Shown in pieces: positions 16,048 through 23,532 of a stretch of 34,922 bases of DNA. The stretch covers positions 1 to 34,922 of the forward strand of contig JAUWNP010000026.1 of assembly GCA_030612585.1 (NCBI GenBank), in the 5' to 3' direction. A program made the position numbers and the translations under genes. Origin of the DNA: Anaerolineae bacterium (lineage in GTDB: Bacteria; Chloroflexota; Anaerolineae; B4-G1). Under the pieces are notes generated by a model. That model saw only the letters and a program-made list of their open reading frames with translations. It was not told the DNA's origin and made no database searches. Each line of letters begins with the position of its first letter. The first letter of the stretch is position 1.

Positions 16048-17813
16048 AAAAGCTCTTGAATGTACTAACAAATAACAACCCCGGAATATTGAAAAAGCCG
16101 GTACTGCTCGGGATCCTTAAATCGATACTTCAGGGGCAGCCCTATTATGTTATCCTGCTTGTAATGTTGGAATTGCTGAAACCTCTTGAAACCCCCGGAA
16201 CGGGAATCGATTTTACCCAGCTTACTATTTTGACCGCATGGCTGGCAGCCTCCCTGGTTCTGTTATTCATTGTTGGAAGGTCCTTCTACAATAATGAAAA
16301 CAGAGTAGCCTTTGGGGTTGTTGCAGAGGGACGACTCTCCCTGGGAGAACATCTTAGGAAACTTTCCATGGGTTTTTTCAAGGGTCGTGATCCCGGGGAC
16401 ATCACTGCTTTGATGCTGCAGGACTATACCAATATAGAAATGATGGTCAGCCGACTGTTGATGGATGTTGTAAACGCTCTCGCTCTTCCGCTTGTATTTT
16501 CTTGTTTTCTGCTTTTCTATGACTGGCAGATGACCCTGGTTTTACTTGCTCCTGTGCCGGCGGCGATTCTGGCCGCAGTTATCACAAGAATGATCATTCT
16601 TCGGACCGGCACAAAACATATTAAGGCCAAGAACATAGCTACCTCCCGAATGCTTGAGTACCTTAACGGTATAAAAAATATTAAGGCATTCAATCTGCAC
16701 GGAAAAAAATTTGTCCGGCTGGAAAAGGCTTTTCAGAATCTAAAGAAGCAGAGTATAAAACAAGAAGCGGTGGCAGGGCCTTCCGTCATGCTTGGGATAT
16801 GGTTTCTCAATGTGGGGACTGCTCTTATTATGCTGGCCGGGATTTCTTTTGTTATCGCAGGAACTCTGTCGATCCCCTATTTTTTGTTTTTTCTGATAAT
16901 CGGGACAAGGATGTACGACCCTTTGAGCAGGGCCCTGATAAGTTTTATTGAGCTGAGTTATTTTGCAATTTCAGCGAATCGAATAAAAGAGGTCTTCGAT
17001 ATAAAACCTCTGCCCGAACCGGCTGTTTCGGCAAAGCTTTCCAGCCACAATGTCGAGTTCAAAAATGTATGGTTCCGCTATCATGAAACAGATGTGTTGA
17101 AAGATGTCAGTTTTTCCCTGCCCGAAAACTCCATGACAGCCCTGGTAGGTCCTTCCGGCTCGGGAAAGTCCACCATTACCAGGCTGATTGCCCGCTTCTG
17201 GGATGTCAGCCGGGGTGAGATAATGGTAGGCAGCCAGCCTGTCAAAAAACTAAAGTATTCGGACCTGCTTGCCAATATCAGTATGGTCTTTCAGGATGTC
17301 TACCTTTTTAACGACACCATTCTGAATAATATCAAGGTGGGAAAGGCCAATGCCTCCATGGAGGAGGTGGTTACAGCGGCTAAAAAGGCCAGATGCCATG
17401 AGTTTATAGAAAAACTGCCCCATGGCTATGAAACCATGGTGGGAGAAGGGGGAGCAACCCTGTCGGGAGGTGAAAAACAGCGGGTCTCCATTGCCCGGGC
17501 AATCCTCAAGGATACCCCGATTATTCTGCTCGATGAAGCCACAGCCTCTCTTGACCCGGAGAATGAACTGTATATTCAGGAAGCTATAGAAGAACTGATA
17601 AAAAGCAGAACCCTTATTGTTATAGCTCACAGATTAAGCACCATAACCCATGCCAATCAAATTCTTGTTCTCAAAGAGGGAGAAATTGTGGAGAGAGGAA
17701 CTCATCAGGAGTTGTTAGCAAAAGACAGCAGCCTTTATCAGGGCATGTGGAACGAACAGAGAAGAGCTCATGGATGGAAAATTAAATCCAAAGTAGCCGC
17801 CGTTATGGTATGA
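16044..17813 (+). CDS. ABC exporter-fold half transporter, second of a split pair
   Basis: The 589-residue protein has a membrane domain followed by an NBD with GPSGSGKST at 369-377, FQDVYLFNDT at the Q-loop, LSGGEKQRVS, and DEATASLDPENE. It corresponds to the second half of the fused transporter at 7561 (DEATASIDPENE). It overlaps its partner's stop codon by 4 bases, which implies coupled translation and a 1:1 heterodimer. It shares the AT-rich composition of its partner. The next 138 bases contain no gene except a mini-ORF in a leader repeat. Confidence 0.85.
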   Translation: MKKLLNVLTNNNPGILKKPVLLGILKSILQGQPYYVILLVMLELLKPLETPGTGIDFTQLTILTAWLAASLVLLFIVGRSFYNNENRVAFGVVAEGRLSLGEHLRKLSMGFFKGRDPGDITALMLQDYTNIEMMVSRLLMDVVNALALPLVFSCFLLFYDWQMTLVLLAPVPAAILAAVITRMIILRTGTKHIKAKNIATSRMLEYLNGIKNIKAFNLHGKKFVRLEKAFQNLKKQSIKQEAVAGPSVMLGIWFLNVGTALIMLAGISFVIAGTLSIPYFLFFLIIGTRMYDPLSRALISFIELSYFAISANRIKEVFDIKPLPEPAVSAKLSSHNVEFKNVWFRYHETDVLKDVSFSLPENSMTALVGPSGSGKSTITRLIARFWDVSRGEIMVGSQPVKKLKYSDLLANISMVFQDVYLFNDTILNNIKVGKANASMEEVVTAAKKARCHEFIEKLPHGYETMVGEGGATLSGGEKQRVSIARAILKDTPIILLDEATASLDPENELYIQEAIEELIKSRTLIVIAHRLSTITHANQILVLKEGEIVERGTHQELLAKDSSLYQGMWNEQRRAHGWKIKSKVAAVMV

Positions 17814-17843
17814 CACAAGCAAGATAATTTCTGCTTTTTAATC

Positions 17844-17945
17844 GTGGAGGAACAAAAATGAATAAAGATAACAATTGATTGGACCATGCATAATTGAAAG
17901 ATGTTAATAATATATCGGCTTAAAGCAATTGAGCCGGAAAAGGAG
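17844..17945 (+). promoter_or_regulatory. feo leader element, copy 1 (mini-ORF plus hairpin)
   Basis: This untranslated leader before the FeoC-like gene matches the leader before feoA (18245-18344) over about 90 bases. The core runs CAATTGATTGGAYCAYGC, then ATTGAA, GTTAAT and AATTGAGCC. It contains GGAGG, a mini-ORF, and a stem of GGCTTAA (17917-17923) with TTGAGCC (17929-17935) around a 5-base loop. One position is a U-G wobble, where copy 2 has a C-G pair. It could be an RNA regulator or a 19-bp operator-like palindrome. Metal control is inference from the genes it precedes. Confidence 0.6.
17858..17878 (+). other. Mini-ORF in feo leader copy 1 (6 codons)
   Basis: ATG at 17858, preceded by GGAGG at 6-7 bases, opens a six-codon frame (MNKDNN) ending in TGA at 17876-17878. 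The equivalent mini-ORF in copy 2 has three codons and ends with the same AAT-TGA. Good ribosome binding sites before both suggest that translation initiates here, which could influence folding of the downstream hairpin. Confidence 0.4.
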
Positions 17946-17951
17946 ACAATG

Positions 17952-18215
17952 ATGTTGATGCAACTGTTACGACTGGTAGCGGAGGGTAGTGTACACTCGT
18001 ACGCCACCCTGGCCGGCCAATTGGACGTGAGCACAGGTTTGTTGGAGCAGATGTTGCAAGACCTGGCGCGGATGGGGTACATCGCGCCGGTGGGCGGAGC
18101 CTGCGACACGAGCCAGTGCCGCCATTGCCCGCTGGGCGGCGGTTGCGCCACCGACACACAGGGCAATGTGTGGGTGCTGACGGCCAAGGGGGCGCAGTCG
18201 GCGCAGAAAACCTAG
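17952..18215 (+). CDS. FeoC-like winged-helix protein with four-cysteine cluster
   Basis: The 87-residue protein begins with a winged-helix/HTH segment (MQLLRLVAEGSVHSYATLAG through DLARMGYI). It continues with four cysteines, C51, C56, C59 and C65, spaced CX4CX2CX5C (GACDTSQCRHCPLGGGC), as in FeoC proteins, which can bind an iron-sulfur cluster. FeoC-like proteins are thought to regulate or stabilise FeoB. Three ATGs occur at 17949, 17952 and 17958; 17952 places AGGAG 6 bases upstream. It heads the feo operon. Its GC-rich coding sequence contrasts with the AT-rich leader immediately upstream. Confidence 0.8.
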   Translation: MLMQLLRLVAEGSVHSYATLAGQLDVSTGLLEQMLQDLARMGYIAPVGGACDTSQCRHCPLGGGCATDTQGNVWVLTAKGAQSAQKT

Positions 18216-18244
18216 CTGTGTAAAGCCGTCTTTAGACACCTGAA

Positions 18245-18344
18245 TGAGGAGGGACGCACATGAGCAATTGATTGGATCACGCGCGGATTGAACGACGTTA
18301 ATCACACACAGGCTCAAACCAATTGAGCCAGAAAGGAAGGAGGA
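18245..18344 (+). promoter_or_regulatory. feo leader element, copy 2 (mini-ORF plus hairpin)
   Basis: This is the second copy of the leader described at 17844, placed before feoA. It keeps the GAGGAGG site, an ATG-initiated mini-ORF ending in AAT-TGA, the TTGGATCACGC and GTTAAT blocks, and a perfect 7-bp stem GGCTCAA (18311-18317) / TTGAGCC (18323-18329) with a 5-base loop. The two copies differ by one base of length over the core and by many transitions, so they are an old duplication under constraint rather than a recent copy. Confidence 0.6.
18260..18271 (+). other. Mini-ORF in feo leader copy 2 (3 codons)
   Basis: ATG AGC AAT TGA follows a GAGGAGG site at 6-8 bases. After the TGA the same frame would read LDHARIERR and stop. 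Copy 1 shows the same residues only if one base is restored, so a longer ancestral peptide is possible. The frame is also in phase with feoA. Confidence 0.35.
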
Positions 18345-18346
18345 AA

Positions 18347-18580
18347 ATGGCGCCTTTAAATTCGCTCGGAACCGGAGAAGTGGGAGTGGTTCAAGACCTG
18401 AACGGCGGCCGGGGCTTTGTCAGCCGGGCAGTCGCGCTGGGCTTTACCCCTGGCACAGAGATCACGATGCTACAAAACTATCGCCGTGGCCCGCTCATCG
18501 TCGTCGTGCGCGATACACACGTGGCGCTGGGACGCGGTGAGGCGAGAAAGATAGGGGTTCGTAAACTCGTAGATTCGTAA
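18347..18580 (+). CDS. feoA: Ferrous iron transport protein A
   Basis: The 77-residue SH3-like protein has the FeoA pattern: LGTGEVGVVQDL, a GRGFVSRAVALGFTPGTEI turn, and VVVRDTHVALGRGEARKI. FeoA is a small cytosolic partner of FeoB. ATG 18347 is preceded by GGAGG at 4-5 bases; an in-frame TTG at 18323 falls inside the leader hairpin and is rejected. The last seven residues (VRKLVDS) and the stop codon are encoded by a 16-bp tandem repeat that also fills the gap to feoB, so the C-terminus was rewritten by the repeat. Confidence 0.9.
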   Translation: MAPLNSLGTGEVGVVQDLNGGRGFVSRAVALGFTPGTEITMLQNYRRGPLIVVVRDTHVALGRGEARKIGVRKLVDS

Positions 18581-18593
18581 ATTCGTAGATTCG
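18558..18593. repeat. 16-bp tandem repeat at the feoA-feoB junction
   Basis: TTCGTAAACTCGTAGA (18558-18573) is followed by TTCGTAAATTCGTAGA (18574-18589) and a partial TTCG. The repeat supplies the end of feoA, including its TAA, and reaches to within a few bases of the feoB ribosome binding site GGGAGG (18593-18598). Confidence 0.8.
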
Positions 18594-18606
18594 GGAGGTA
18601 TGTCAA

Positions 18607-20601
18607 ATGGAACAGCAAAAGACGATCACCGTCGCTCTGGCGGGACAGCCCAACGTAGGCAAGTCCACGGTGTTCAACGTGCTCACCGGCCTCAAGCAGC
18701 ACGTGGGCAACTGGCCAGGCAAGACGGTGGAGCAAAAGACCAGTACCGTCACCTACAACGGTAGCACCTATCGCCTGGTAGACCTGCCCGGCACCTACAG
18801 CCTGACGGCCAACTCGCCGGAGGAGTTAATCGCCCGCAATTTCATCATCAAGGAGCAGCCCGACGTGGTGGTCGTGGTGACGGACGCGGCGATGCTGGAG
18901 CGCAACCTGTACTTGGTGACTGAACTGCTGCCGCTTTCGGTGCCGGTCGTCATCGCCCTGAATATGATGGACGTGGCCGAGCAGGAGGGGCGCCCCGTTG
19001 ACCCCAGCGCGCTGGAGCAGGCGACAGGGATCAGGGTGGTGCCGATGGTGGCGGCGAAGAATCAGGGTGTGAAAGAGTTGTTGGCAGTCGTTGACGACCT
19101 CGTTCACGACGGGGTAGAGTACGCGCCCGGCAAGCCAGAGGTACGGGAGGATCACCGTGCCCTGCTGGACGGCGTGCAGGCCCAGATCGCGAGCAGCGTC
19201 CCGGCTCCCTACCCGGAGGACTGGGTGGCCCTCAAACTGCTGGAAGGGGATAAGGTTGTTACAGAGATGATGAAGGGCAGCCTGTACCCGGAGCGCTTGG
19301 CGAAGGTGGAAGGCCTCCTGCGGGAGCACGACGACGCCCAACTGGCCGTGGCCGGCGGGCGCTACGAGTGGATTGAGCGCGCGACCCGCGTCGCGGTTGA
19401 GCGACCCAAAGCGGGCGTCATCACCCGCACGCGCAAGTTCGACCGCATCGCCACGCACCCGGTCTGGGGTATATTCACCATGCTGGGCGCGTTACTTGGT
19501 GTGGTACTGGTGGGAGTGAGCCTCGGGTTTGCGATTGCGATGTTGCCTATGAACGTTGCCCATGCGGCTCAGGAGGTCGTCGCAGCCTGGCTTGCAAATG
19601 CGAATGCCCCGGCCTGGATATCGGGTCTCGTCGTAGACGGGATCATCTTCGGCGTAGGGATATTGCTTTCGTTTTTGGTCTTCCTGACCAGTTTCTTCGC
19701 CATGTTCGCCATTCTGGAAGACGTGGGGTACATGGCGCGAGTGGCCTACATGATGGACCGCACCATGCACAGGATCGGCCTGCACGGCAAGTCGTTTTTC
19801 CCGATGCTCATGGGCTTCACCTGCAATGTACCGGCTGTCGTGGGCACGCGGGTGATCGAAACGGAGCGGGCGCGCTTGATGACGGTGTTGCTTGCGCCGC
19901 TCATACCATGTTTTGCGCAAGTATCCATAACCGCGTTCCTGGCGCAGATCTTTTTTAGTCCGGCGCTGGCGCCATTAGTCACGGTGGCTTTGATACTGCT
20001 CAACCTGGTGGTGCTCGGTCTGTCCGGAGCGTTGCTGGACAAGGTGTTTCATCGTGGCGAGCGCCTGGGGCTGATCATGGAGTTGCCGCTGTATCACCGC
20101 CCGAACTTTAGGACGGTCGGCACTCTGGTCTGGCAGCGAGTAAAGACCTTTGTCACAAGAGTGGGCCCTGTGGTACTGATCGCGGTGACACTGGTCTGGA
20201 TGTTGGCCTACTTTCCTACCGGCGATATCCAGACCAGTATCCTGGCGAGGTTCGGACGCGCTCTGACCCCGCTGGGGAACTTGATGGGCTTGAGATGGGA
20301 GATGATCGTCGCCCTGTTCACCTCCTTCGTCTCCAGAGAAGGGATCATGGTTGTCATGAGCATGCTGCTCGGCACCACAGAGGAAGGGCTGACAGCTACG
20401 CTCCATACAGTGATGACGCCCGCTGCGGCGCTCAGTTTCATGGTCACGCAGATGTTGTTCATTCCCTGCATAGGCACGTTAGGGGTGATGTTCGAAGAAT
20501 CCAGATCGTGGAAGTGGGTGCTCTTTTCTGTGGCCTACCTGTTCGTCGTCGCGTTCGCCATGGGCATCCTGGTCTACCAGGTCGCCCGGTTGGTGATGTG
20601 A
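18607..20601 (+). CDS. feoB: Ferrous iron transporter FeoB
   Basis: The 664-residue protein has an N-terminal GTPase domain with G1 GQPNVGKS at 13-20, G3 DLPG at 59-62, G4 NMMD near 118, and a G5-like VAAKNQG. A helical spacer follows. The C-terminal membrane domain contains two Gate-like repeats (LMGFTCNVPAVVGTRVIE; FTSFVSREGIMVVMS) and the terminal MLFIPCIGTLGVMFEE region with its conserved Cys. It moves Fe2+ across the inner membrane under anoxic conditions. GGGAGG lies 8 bases before the ATG. Length is near the lower range for the family, consistent with a single-chain FeoB lacking a FeoA or FeoC fusion. Confidence 0.95.
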   Translation: MEQQKTITVALAGQPNVGKSTVFNVLTGLKQHVGNWPGKTVEQKTSTVTYNGSTYRLVDLPGTYSLTANSPEELIARNFIIKEQPDVVVVVTDAAMLERNLYLVTELLPLSVPVVIALNMMDVAEQEGRPVDPSALEQATGIRVVPMVAAKNQGVKELLAVVDDLVHDGVEYAPGKPEVREDHRALLDGVQAQIASSVPAPYPEDWVALKLLEGDKVVTEMMKGSLYPERLAKVEGLLREHDDAQLAVAGGRYEWIERATRVAVERPKAGVITRTRKFDRIATHPVWGIFTMLGALLGVVLVGVSLGFAIAMLPMNVAHAAQEVVAAWLANANAPAWISGLVVDGIIFGVGILLSFLVFLTSFFAMFAILEDVGYMARVAYMMDRTMHRIGLHGKSFFPMLMGFTCNVPAVVGTRVIETERARLMTVLLAPLIPCFAQVSITAFLAQIFFSPALAPLVTVALILLNLVVLGLSGALLDKVFHRGERLGLIMELPLYHRPNFRTVGTLVWQRVKTFVTRVGPVVLIAVTLVWMLAYFPTGDIQTSILARFGRALTPLGNLMGLRWEMIVALFTSFVSREGIMVVMSMLLGTTEEGLTATLHTVMTPAAALSFMVTQMLFIPCIGTLGVMFEESRSWKWVLFSVAYLFVVAFAMGILVYQVARLVM

Positions 20602-20609
20602 GGCAGCCA

Positions 20610-20642
20610 AGACCTCGGAGGTTTTCGAAACCTCCGAGGTCT
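20610..20642. repeat. GACCTCGGAGGTTT palindromic repeat, copy 1
   Basis: Arms of 15 bp (20610-20624 and 20628-20642) are perfect complements around a TCG loop, forming a very stable hairpin 8 bases after feoB. There is no following T-run, so it is not a classic terminator, though it may slow transcription or protect the mRNA end. A second copy of the same repeat family lies inside the coding sequence at 30399-30432. Confidence 0.85.
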
Positions 20643-20648
20643 GGTACT

Positions 20649-20741
20649 GTGTTGGCCTCGGTAGTGGAGGTTGAGGTGGCACTGACAGAGATGAGCCAGG
20701 AAGATTGCGAGGTCTTTAGGAGGATGGCCGGCGAGTCCTAG
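20649..20741 (+). pseudogene. Possible remnant of a YchF-like GTPase gene
   Basis: A 30-codon frame from GTG 20649 to TAG 20741 reads VLASVVEVEVALTEMSQEDCEVF and onward. It loosely recalls the segment after the G4 region of YchF GTPases, where a VEAELAEL-like helix is followed by (E/D)-E-R-x-x-F. There is no upstream body to the gene, and the palindromic repeat sits at its left edge. It may equally be a chance open frame. Confidence 0.2.
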
Positions 20742-20759
20742 AGGGAGTAAAGCATAAAA

Positions 20760-21335
20760 ATGGCTGTGAGACAGATCCGATTGGTGGGTGATCCGGTGTT
20801 GCGGAAGAGGGCGCACAAAGTGAACCGATTCAACGACGATCTGGCAACTCTGGTCCAGGATATGGCCGAGACGACGCGTTACTCGAACGGCGTTGGCCTG
20901 GCTGCGCCCCAGGTCGGCATAACGGCGCGAGTCATCGTGGTAGAGACACCCCTGGATGAAGACGAGCCTGGAAGTGGCCGGTTGTACGCCGTCATCAATC
21001 CCAGGATTGCCCGCGCTTCTCAGGAGATGGTGGACGGTCTCGAGGGCTGTCTTTCGATCCCCGGCTACATGGGCGAGGTGACCCGCCACGCGGCCGTCAC
21101 CGTCAAAGGCCAGGACCTCAAGGGGCGCAAGATGCGCTTCAAGGTCCAGGGGCTTACGGCGCGCTCCTTCCAGCACGAGATTGACCATCTTGACGGTGTA
21201 CTCTACATTGACAAACTGACCTCCCCCGACCACATCTGGTGTGTAGGGGGTGGTGAGGAAGAAGAGGCTGAAGTACGAAATGAGACATCGGAGTTGTCGC
21301 CTGCCGAATGCCCTCTTGAATGGGTCCAAATGTAG
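20760..21335 (+). CDS. def: Peptide deformylase
   Basis: The 191-residue enzyme removes the N-formyl group from nascent proteins. All three catalytic motifs are present: GVGLAAPQ at 44-51, EGCLS at 95-99 and QHEIDH at 138-143, which together supply the metal ligands Cys97, His139 and His143 and the catalytic Glu140. The last 35 or so residues after the final helix are acidic and family-unlike (a run of Glu around 164-167). The start ATG 20760 has a weak, distant GGGAG. There is no methionyl-tRNA formyltransferase gene next to it, which is its common neighbour; here it is between feoB and the suf genes. Confidence 0.93.
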   Translation: MAVRQIRLVGDPVLRKRAHKVNRFNDDLATLVQDMAETTRYSNGVGLAAPQVGITARVIVVETPLDEDEPGSGRLYAVINPRIARASQEMVDGLEGCLSIPGYMGEVTRHAAVTVKGQDLKGRKMRFKVQGLTARSFQHEIDHLDGVLYIDKLTSPDHIWCVGGGEEEEAEVRNETSELSPAECPLEWVQM

Positions 21336-21368
21336 TGTAGATTGGTGAATTGCCACAAGGAGGCACAG

Positions 21369-21629
21369 ATGAAACCCGAGTTTTTAACCATTGATGTACA
21401 CCCGCTGATGCCCTCTCATCGCCACCCCGTGATCTTTGCCATCCTGGAAAAGTTGGGCGAGATTGGAACTCCGCAGGTACTGCAAGTGGTCAGCGATCAC
21501 GAACCGGTGGGCCTGCCGATGGAACTGGAGATGAGAGAGCAGACCAAGGGGCGATACGATTTCAGCGTCGAACAGCGGGAGGATGGAGCCTGGCTAGCCA
21601 GGATCAGACTGAAGGAGAAGAGTGTATGA
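21369..21629 (+). CDS. DUF2249 domain protein
   Basis: The 86-residue protein matches the DUF2249 pattern: an IDVHPL opening, the RHPVIFAILEKL helix, VVSDHEPVGLPMEL, and a closing W-x-A-R-I-R strand. Such domains are common in anaerobes near redox, nitric-oxide or iron-sulfur genes, and their function is unsettled. AAGGAGG lies 7 bases before ATG 21369. It overlaps the sufC start by 4 bases (ATGA), so translational coupling with sufC is expected. A role as an accessory to cluster assembly is suggested by context only. Confidence 0.8.
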   Translation: MKPEFLTIDVHPLMPSHRHPVIFAILEKLGEIGTPQVLQVVSDHEPVGLPMELEMREQTKGRYDFSVEQREDGAWLARIRLKEKSV

Positions 21630-22390
21630 CCAACATTCTGGAAATCAAGAACCTCCACGTCGAGGTTGACGGGCAAACGCTGCTCCACGACCTCGACCTG
21701 ACTATCCCCGACGGGGAGGTGCACGCCCTGCTGGGGCCGAACGGCAGTGGCAAGACCACGCTGATGATGACCATCATCGGTTATCCAGAGTACAGGGTGA
21801 CTCAAGGGCAGATTCTCTTCGACGGGCAGGACATTGCTGAACTAGACATCACCGAGCGGGCCAGGCTGGGCATCGGCGTCTCGCAACAGCGCCCGCCGAC
21901 CATCGCCGGGGTCAAACTGCGGCAAATCCTCGATTTCGTCGTTACCAACGCTCCACAACGCGCGCGGGAGATTGACGAGCTGGCGCGGGCTTTTCAGATG
22001 CAGCCGTTTCTGGAGCGCGACGTCAACGCCGGTCTTTCCGGGGGTGAGATCAAACAGACCGAACTGTTCCAACTGTTAGTCACCCACCCCAGGTTCGTGA
22101 TGATGGACGAGCCTGATTCTGGCGTTGACCTGGAGGCCATGAATGTCATCGGGGACATGACGAACGAACTGCTGGCCAGAAACCACGCTACCCGGCCCAA
22201 GGAGAGAAGGGCGGGCCTGATCATCACCCACACCGGTAACATCCTGGATCACGTCCACGCCGATAGAGCGCACGTCATGTTGGACGGGTGCTTATGCTGC
22301 TCGGGAAACCCGCATATTCTCCTCGATCAAATCCGCGAATGTGGCTACGAGGAATGTGTCCGCTGCGAACTCAGGAGGCACGGGAAATAA
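21626..22390 (+). CDS. sufC: Iron-sulfur cluster assembly ATPase SufC
   Basis: The 254-residue cytosolic ABC-type ATPase has Walker A GPNGSGKT at 37-44, signature GLSGGEIKQTE, and Walker B MMDEPDSGVDLEA. The DSGVD form in place of TSGLD is typical of SufC. With SufB it drives Fe-S cluster assembly. It overlaps the DUF2249 gene upstream and the sufB start downstream (TAATG). It has additional C-terminal Cys residues (CLCCSGNPH; CGYEECVRC) that are not part of the ABC fold and are more than SufC usually has. Confidence 0.93.
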   Translation: MTNILEIKNLHVEVDGQTLLHDLDLTIPDGEVHALLGPNGSGKTTLMMTIIGYPEYRVTQGQILFDGQDIAELDITERARLGIGVSQQRPPTIAGVKLRQILDFVVTNAPQRAREIDELARAFQMQPFLERDVNAGLSGGEIKQTELFQLLVTHPRFVMMDEPDSGVDLEAMNVIGDMTNELLARNHATRPKERRAGLIITHTGNILDHVHADRAHVMLDGCLCCSGNPHILLDQIRECGYEECVRCELRRHGK

Positions 22391-23523
22391 TGGAGAATTT
22401 GACCACGCTATCCCCCGACCAGGTAGAGCCGGCCGATGTGAAGGTAATGTCCAGCGTGGGGATACACGTCGAGGGCCAAGACCGTTCGGGCACCTACATT
22501 CTGCGCGACTTTTACCCGCTGTGCGCATTGGGCCAGACCGACGGCCTGGAGTTGTTACCCATCGCCGACGCCCTGAAAAAGTACGCTTGGCTGCGTGAGG
22601 GATACTACTGGAAAGCGGTACCGGCCGACCTGGACGAATACACCGCCCAATGCGCAGCGGCGGCGGAGCCGCAGGGATACTTTGTGCGCGTGAAAAAGGG
22701 AGCCAAGACGCCCTTCCCCGTCCAGGCCTGCCTGTACATCACGCAAGGCGACATTGCCCAGATGGTTCACAACGTCGTCATCCTGGAAGATGACGCCGAA
22801 CTGCACCTGATCACGGGCTGCGCCACGAGAACCGGCGTGCGCAGCGCGGCCCACCTGGGGGTCAGCGAACATTACGTGGGCCGGAACGCCAAACTGACCA
22901 GCACGATGGTCCACAGTTGGGGCCCCGAAGTCGAGGTGCGCCCCCGCTCCGGGACGATCGTCGAAGCGGGTGGGACGTTCATGAGCAACTATGTCTCGCT
23001 GCGGCCGGCCAGGAGCATCCAGACCAACCCGCGCACGTGGCTCGACGGGGAGGGCGCTTCAGCCAAGTATCTGACTATCATCCTGGGCTCCCGTGGCTCG
23101 ACGATTGACACCGGCGGCGACGTTTACCTGAACGGCGCGAACTCTAGCGCCGAACTGGCCCACCGGGCGGTGTGTACCGGCGGCCGCATCTACCAGCGGG
23201 GGTTGCTCATCGGCAACGCCCCCGGTTGCCGGGCGCACGTGGATTGCGCAGGGATGGTGCTGGACGCTGGAGAAGATGGCTTTATCGAAGCCGTTCCCGG
23301 CCTGAGGTCCCTGCATCCCGAGGCGCGGATGAGCCACGAGGCTAGTATCGGCAAGATCGCCCCTGAACAGGTGGCCTATTTGCAATCGCGGGGCATGAGC
23401 GAGCGCGAGGCGATCTCGTTGATCATCCGTGGCTTCCTGGGTGAGGAAATCGTTGGCCTCAGCCCGGAACTGGACGCCCGTATCGCGGAAATCGCCGAGC
23501 TCGCCGGGCACGGGGAGGAGTAG
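22390..23523 (+). CDS. sufB: Iron-sulfur cluster scaffold SufB/SufD-family protein
   Basis: The 377-residue protein has the right-handed beta-helix core of SufB/SufD: repeats such as VIVEAGGTFMSNYVSLRP-like strands, the LGSRGSTIDTGGDVYLNG segment, and a C-terminal EARMSHEASIGKI followed by YLQSRGMSEREA. It forms the scaffold that SufC drives. ATG 22390 overlaps the sufC stop (TAATG). No SufD, SufS, SufU or SufE gene follows, so this is a two-gene set like the minimal SmsCB/SufBC systems of many anaerobes and archaea. I name it sufB on that basis; a SufD-like label is possible. Confidence 0.85.
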   Translation: MENLTTLSPDQVEPADVKVMSSVGIHVEGQDRSGTYILRDFYPLCALGQTDGLELLPIADALKKYAWLREGYYWKAVPADLDEYTAQCAAAAEPQGYFVRVKKGAKTPFPVQACLYITQGDIAQMVHNVVILEDDAELHLITGCATRTGVRSAAHLGVSEHYVGRNAKLTSTMVHSWGPEVEVRPRSGTIVEAGGTFMSNYVSLRPARSIQTNPRTWLDGEGASAKYLTIILGSRGSTIDTGGDVYLNGANSSAELAHRAVCTGGRIYQRGLLIGNAPGCRAHVDCAGMVLDAGEDGFIEAVPGLRSLHPEARMSHEASIGKIAPEQVAYLQSRGMSEREAISLIIRGFLGEEIVGLSPELDARIAEIAELAGHGEE

Positions 23524-23532
23524 TCGCCTGCG

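Noticed and set aside
17876..17915. Promoter in feo leader copy 1 (TTGGAC and TAATAT boxes)
   Set aside because: The spacing between boxes is 20 bases or more and the -10-like box is not kept in copy 2.
20610..20642. Rho-independent terminator after feoB
   Set aside because: The hairpin is strong but has no T-run, and the same repeat occurs inside a coding sequence, so it is treated as a dispersed repeat.
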